From the NCBI GenBank assembly GCA_051453625.1, contig JBOZIK010000001.1, forward strand, positions 265,412,576-265,476,575: DNA of 64,000 bases. The letters run 5' to 3'. This document shows, piece by piece, positions 61,801 through 64,000 of this stretch. Under the pieces are notes generated by a model. That model searched no databases, had not been told where the DNA came from, and was given only the letters and a program-made list of their open reading frames with translations. A program made the position numbers and the translations under genes. Numbering within the stretch: position 1 is the first letter of the stretch; the number at the start of each line of letters is the position of its first letter. This stretch comes from Welwitschia mirabilis. Taxonomy: Eukaryota > Gnetophyta > Gnetopsida > Welwitschiales.

Positions 61801-62388
61801 TAATAGTGCTATTGTGTTATCAACTTACACATATTTGATAAGGTATTATGAGTGGTTTTACAAGATAATAGATAGGTAAATGCTCAATTTCTATAAAAAT
61901 GGAGAGCTTAGATTAAAGAGATGAAAACATGTAATCTCCATGATATTTTACAGCATTTTGAGAAATTATCAATACTTTTCATTTCTAATATAACTCCCGA
62001 TAAAACATTGATGCAAATGCACTAATGAAACATTTGTAAAATCCCATCATCCACCTAATCATATTATTCGGATGNNNNNNNNNNNNNNNNNNNNNNNNNN
62101 NNNNNNNNNNNNNNNNNNNNNNNNNNNNNNNNNNNNNNNNNNNNNNNNNNNNNNNNNNNNNNNNNNNNNNNNNNCCATTTCTAAGATAACTTCTGATAAA
62201 ACATTGAGGCAAATGCACTAATGAAACATTTATAAAATCCCATCATCCACCTAATCAAGTTGTTTGGATGATAGTATGAATGATAGATAAATTGATGCCA
62301 ATAGGGATACTGACTTCTAACCACTGATGTAATCATTTATAAGATGGCATCATCTTCCATATCATTCAGAAGACTAGAGGGATGACAG
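61801..62388. repeat. AT-rich stretch with gap-flanking duplication
   Basis: About 61,980-62,074 is repeated at 62,175-62,270 across a 100-N gap ('ATCCCATCATCCACCTAATC' in both). Words such as GGATGATAG recur up to the LTR start. Confidence 0.6.
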
Positions 62389-63539
62389 TGTTGTAACATT
62401 TTACTAGACATTTACCTAACGTTTGCCACTTATTTCTCTATTTATGTTGACACGATTATTGGAATTGTACTTGTGCATGTTTGTCTGTCTTATTATGTGC
62501 TTATGTATCAATAAATATTATTCTCACCCTTGACTCCTACTTGTCTTTATTTGCACCAAAAATCCTTGTGACAAGAGATCAAAGGGTAGGAGATCCATTC
62601 TTGTAGTTACAAAGAGATATTTTCCTTAGTGTTGGATGGTGCTTCCTCCATTGAGGTGTAGCTACTTTGTAATACAAATGTGTTTCTAATACAAAATAAT
62701 TATTTTCTAACTTTAATGCATGTTTGTTCTTCACCCTCATAGCTTATGTTGCTTTTAATCCAGTGAAAGTTTCTTTAGTAATATAGGTTATGAGAAAAAT
62801 CTTTATTAAAATTTTAATTGGTTAGTTTAAGTTAGATGCATTATTATTTTCTTTCCCTATATTAGCTTTGCATAAGTGTATTTTATTTTACTTTTTATAC
62901 ATTGTAAGTTATTTTTATAGTTAAATTACAAATTGTTTCCTTATGGAAAACAACTCTGTTATTTATACTTTAGTGTTCAATGGATTATAACATTTGAGTT
63001 ACTTCTGTCTATATANNNNNNNNNNNNNNNNNNNNNNNNNNNNNNNNNNNNNNNNNNNNNNNNNNNNNNNNNNNNNNNNNNNNNNNNNNNNNNNNNNNNN
63101 NNNNNNNNNNNNNNNTGTGTTTCTAATACAAAATACTTATTTTCTTATTGTAATACATGTTTGTTCCTCACCCTTATAGCTTATACTGCTTTTAATCCAG
63201 TGACAGTTTCTTTAGTAATATATGTTATGAGAAAAACCTTTATTAAAATTTTAATTGATTAGTTTAAGTTATATGCATTATTATTTCCTTTTCCTATATT
63301 AGCTTTGCATAAGTGTGTTTCATTTTACTTTTTATACATTGTAAGTTATTTTTGTAGTTAAATTACAAATTGTTTCCTTATGGAAAACAACTCTCTTATT
63401 TATACTTTAGTGTTCAATGGATTACGACATTTGAGTTACTTCTGTCTATATCAATGTGTTGTGTTTGTGCATTATATTTATGATTAACAAGATTTAACTA
63501 AACTAAGGATGTAATGTTACATAAATATGCACTACAACA
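62389..63539 (+). repeat. LTR of an Athila/Tat-type Ty3/gypsy element
   Basis: Starts TGTTGTA (62,389) and ends TACAACA (63,539), a perfect 7-base terminal inverted repeat, and is followed after three bases by a tRNA-Asp primer site. It contains a 100-N gap (63016-63115) with about 340 bases present on both sides (62,677-63,015 and 63,116-63,455), so the real LTR may be only about 0.7 kb. Confidence 0.75.
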
Positions 63540-63542
63540 TCT

Positions 63543-63560
63543 TAGCACCATTGTCGGGGA
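63543..63560 (+). other. Primer-binding site, tRNA-Asp type
   Basis: Reads TAGCACCATTGTCGGGGA against TGGCGCCGTTGCCGGGGA, the tRNA-Asp primer site of Athila and Tat elements. All four mismatches are G-to-A or C-to-T. The continuation AGGC is also typical. Confidence 0.85.
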
Positions 63561-64000
63561 AGGCTACTTGGAGTTTGAGAGTTGTCATTACTCTAGTGAG
63601 TATCTTGAATTTCAGTTTGAGTGCTTACCTATAGCAACATTGTACTTTTATTTTTAGTAGAGTAGGTTTTTCTTTTTTGTAGTGTCAATTTTCTATTTTT
63701 AAATAGAAGTTTTTTTCGTTCTGTAATAAAAAGTTCATCGTCTGCTTTATTGTCTAGATGACATGTGGCGATGACATCCTCTAAAAATTTTAGGGTTTTT
63801 CCCATCATCCCCTCTATCTTCCAGATAACTCAGATGGATGACAGTCTACTTTTAGAGTTTTCTATGTCTATCAGTTTTTCATTTCTATTTTCTTCTTTTT
63901 CCATTTTTTATGGTTTCTATGTTTTTGTCATCTATAGACTATTGTCCAAACAACTGTAGGGATGACACTTTGTACATCCAAAACTAAGCATGTATGATAA
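63561..64000 (+). mobile_element. 5' leader of the Athila/Tat-type element, running off the window
   Basis: Non-coding leader after the primer site. Contains repeated GATGACA/CATCATCC words (63,760-63,965). The 64-codon frame at 63,765-63,959 has no recognised domain. Gag would be expected beyond the window. Confidence 0.6.

Noticed and set aside
1-64000. Naming the species (for example a very AT-rich gymnosperm)
   Set aside because: Low GC and deamination fit such a genome, but no diagnostic sequence in the window fixes the organism.
1-64000. CRISPR arrays, bacterial operons, tRNA or rRNA genes
   Set aside because: No regularly spaced repeats with unique spacers and no cloverleaf or rRNA text were noticed; repeats here are transposon-derived or gap-related.

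Overview
This is nuclear DNA from a land plant, most likely a seed plant with a large, repeat-filled genome. The window is very AT-rich and contains no bacterial-style gene packing. It has one intact intron-containing plant gene, a SUN-domain nuclear-envelope protein. Around it are decayed LINEs and LTR retrotransposons whose primer-binding sites match plant tRNA-Asp and initiator-Met types. Old copies show heavy C-to-T and G-to-A decay, as expected of methylated DNA. A gymnosperm is plausible but not shown by the sequence. The assembly is broken by 29 runs of N, most of exactly 100 bases, and many gaps have near-identical sequence on both sides.

Layout: 1-9.3 kb is old repeat DNA with gap-flanking duplications and an RTE-like LINE remnant (about 6.98-8.2 kb, + strand). 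9.3-22.57 kb is copy A of a segmental duplication. It holds an L1-type LINE on the minus strand (ORF1 zinc knuckles, endonuclease and reverse transcriptase, all broken), then the intact SUN gene (19,735-21,179, two exons), then a glutamate-dehydrogenase-like exon on the minus strand. 22.57-26.98 kb is single-copy spacer with a candidate second GDH exon and a 58-aa open frame. 27.08-40.47 kb is copy B of the duplication in the same orientation: the same LINE, a SUN pseudogene with C-to-T stop codons, and the decayed GDH exon. 40.47-45.2 kb holds tandem copies of an unidentified repeat plus a large near-palindrome. After two large gaps, 48.4-58.8 kb reads as a Ty3/gypsy element on the minus strand: 3' LTR, polypurine tract, integrase remnant, tRNA-iMet primer site and 5' LTR. 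Between its primer site and the rest of its interior lies a fragment of a SKP1-like gene. A second interior fragment (58.9-61.2 kb) has its own SKP1-like copy. 62.39-63.54 kb is the LTR of a different Ty3/gypsy element (+ strand, Athila/Tat-type tRNA-Asp primer site) whose interior leaves the window.

Only the SUN gene looks functional. The GDH-like exons may belong to a diverged or dying gene. The most notable structures are the SKP1 fragment carried by a retrotransposon in two copies that share a stop codon, and the SUN/GDH/LINE segment present once well preserved and once eroded by deamination-type changes.
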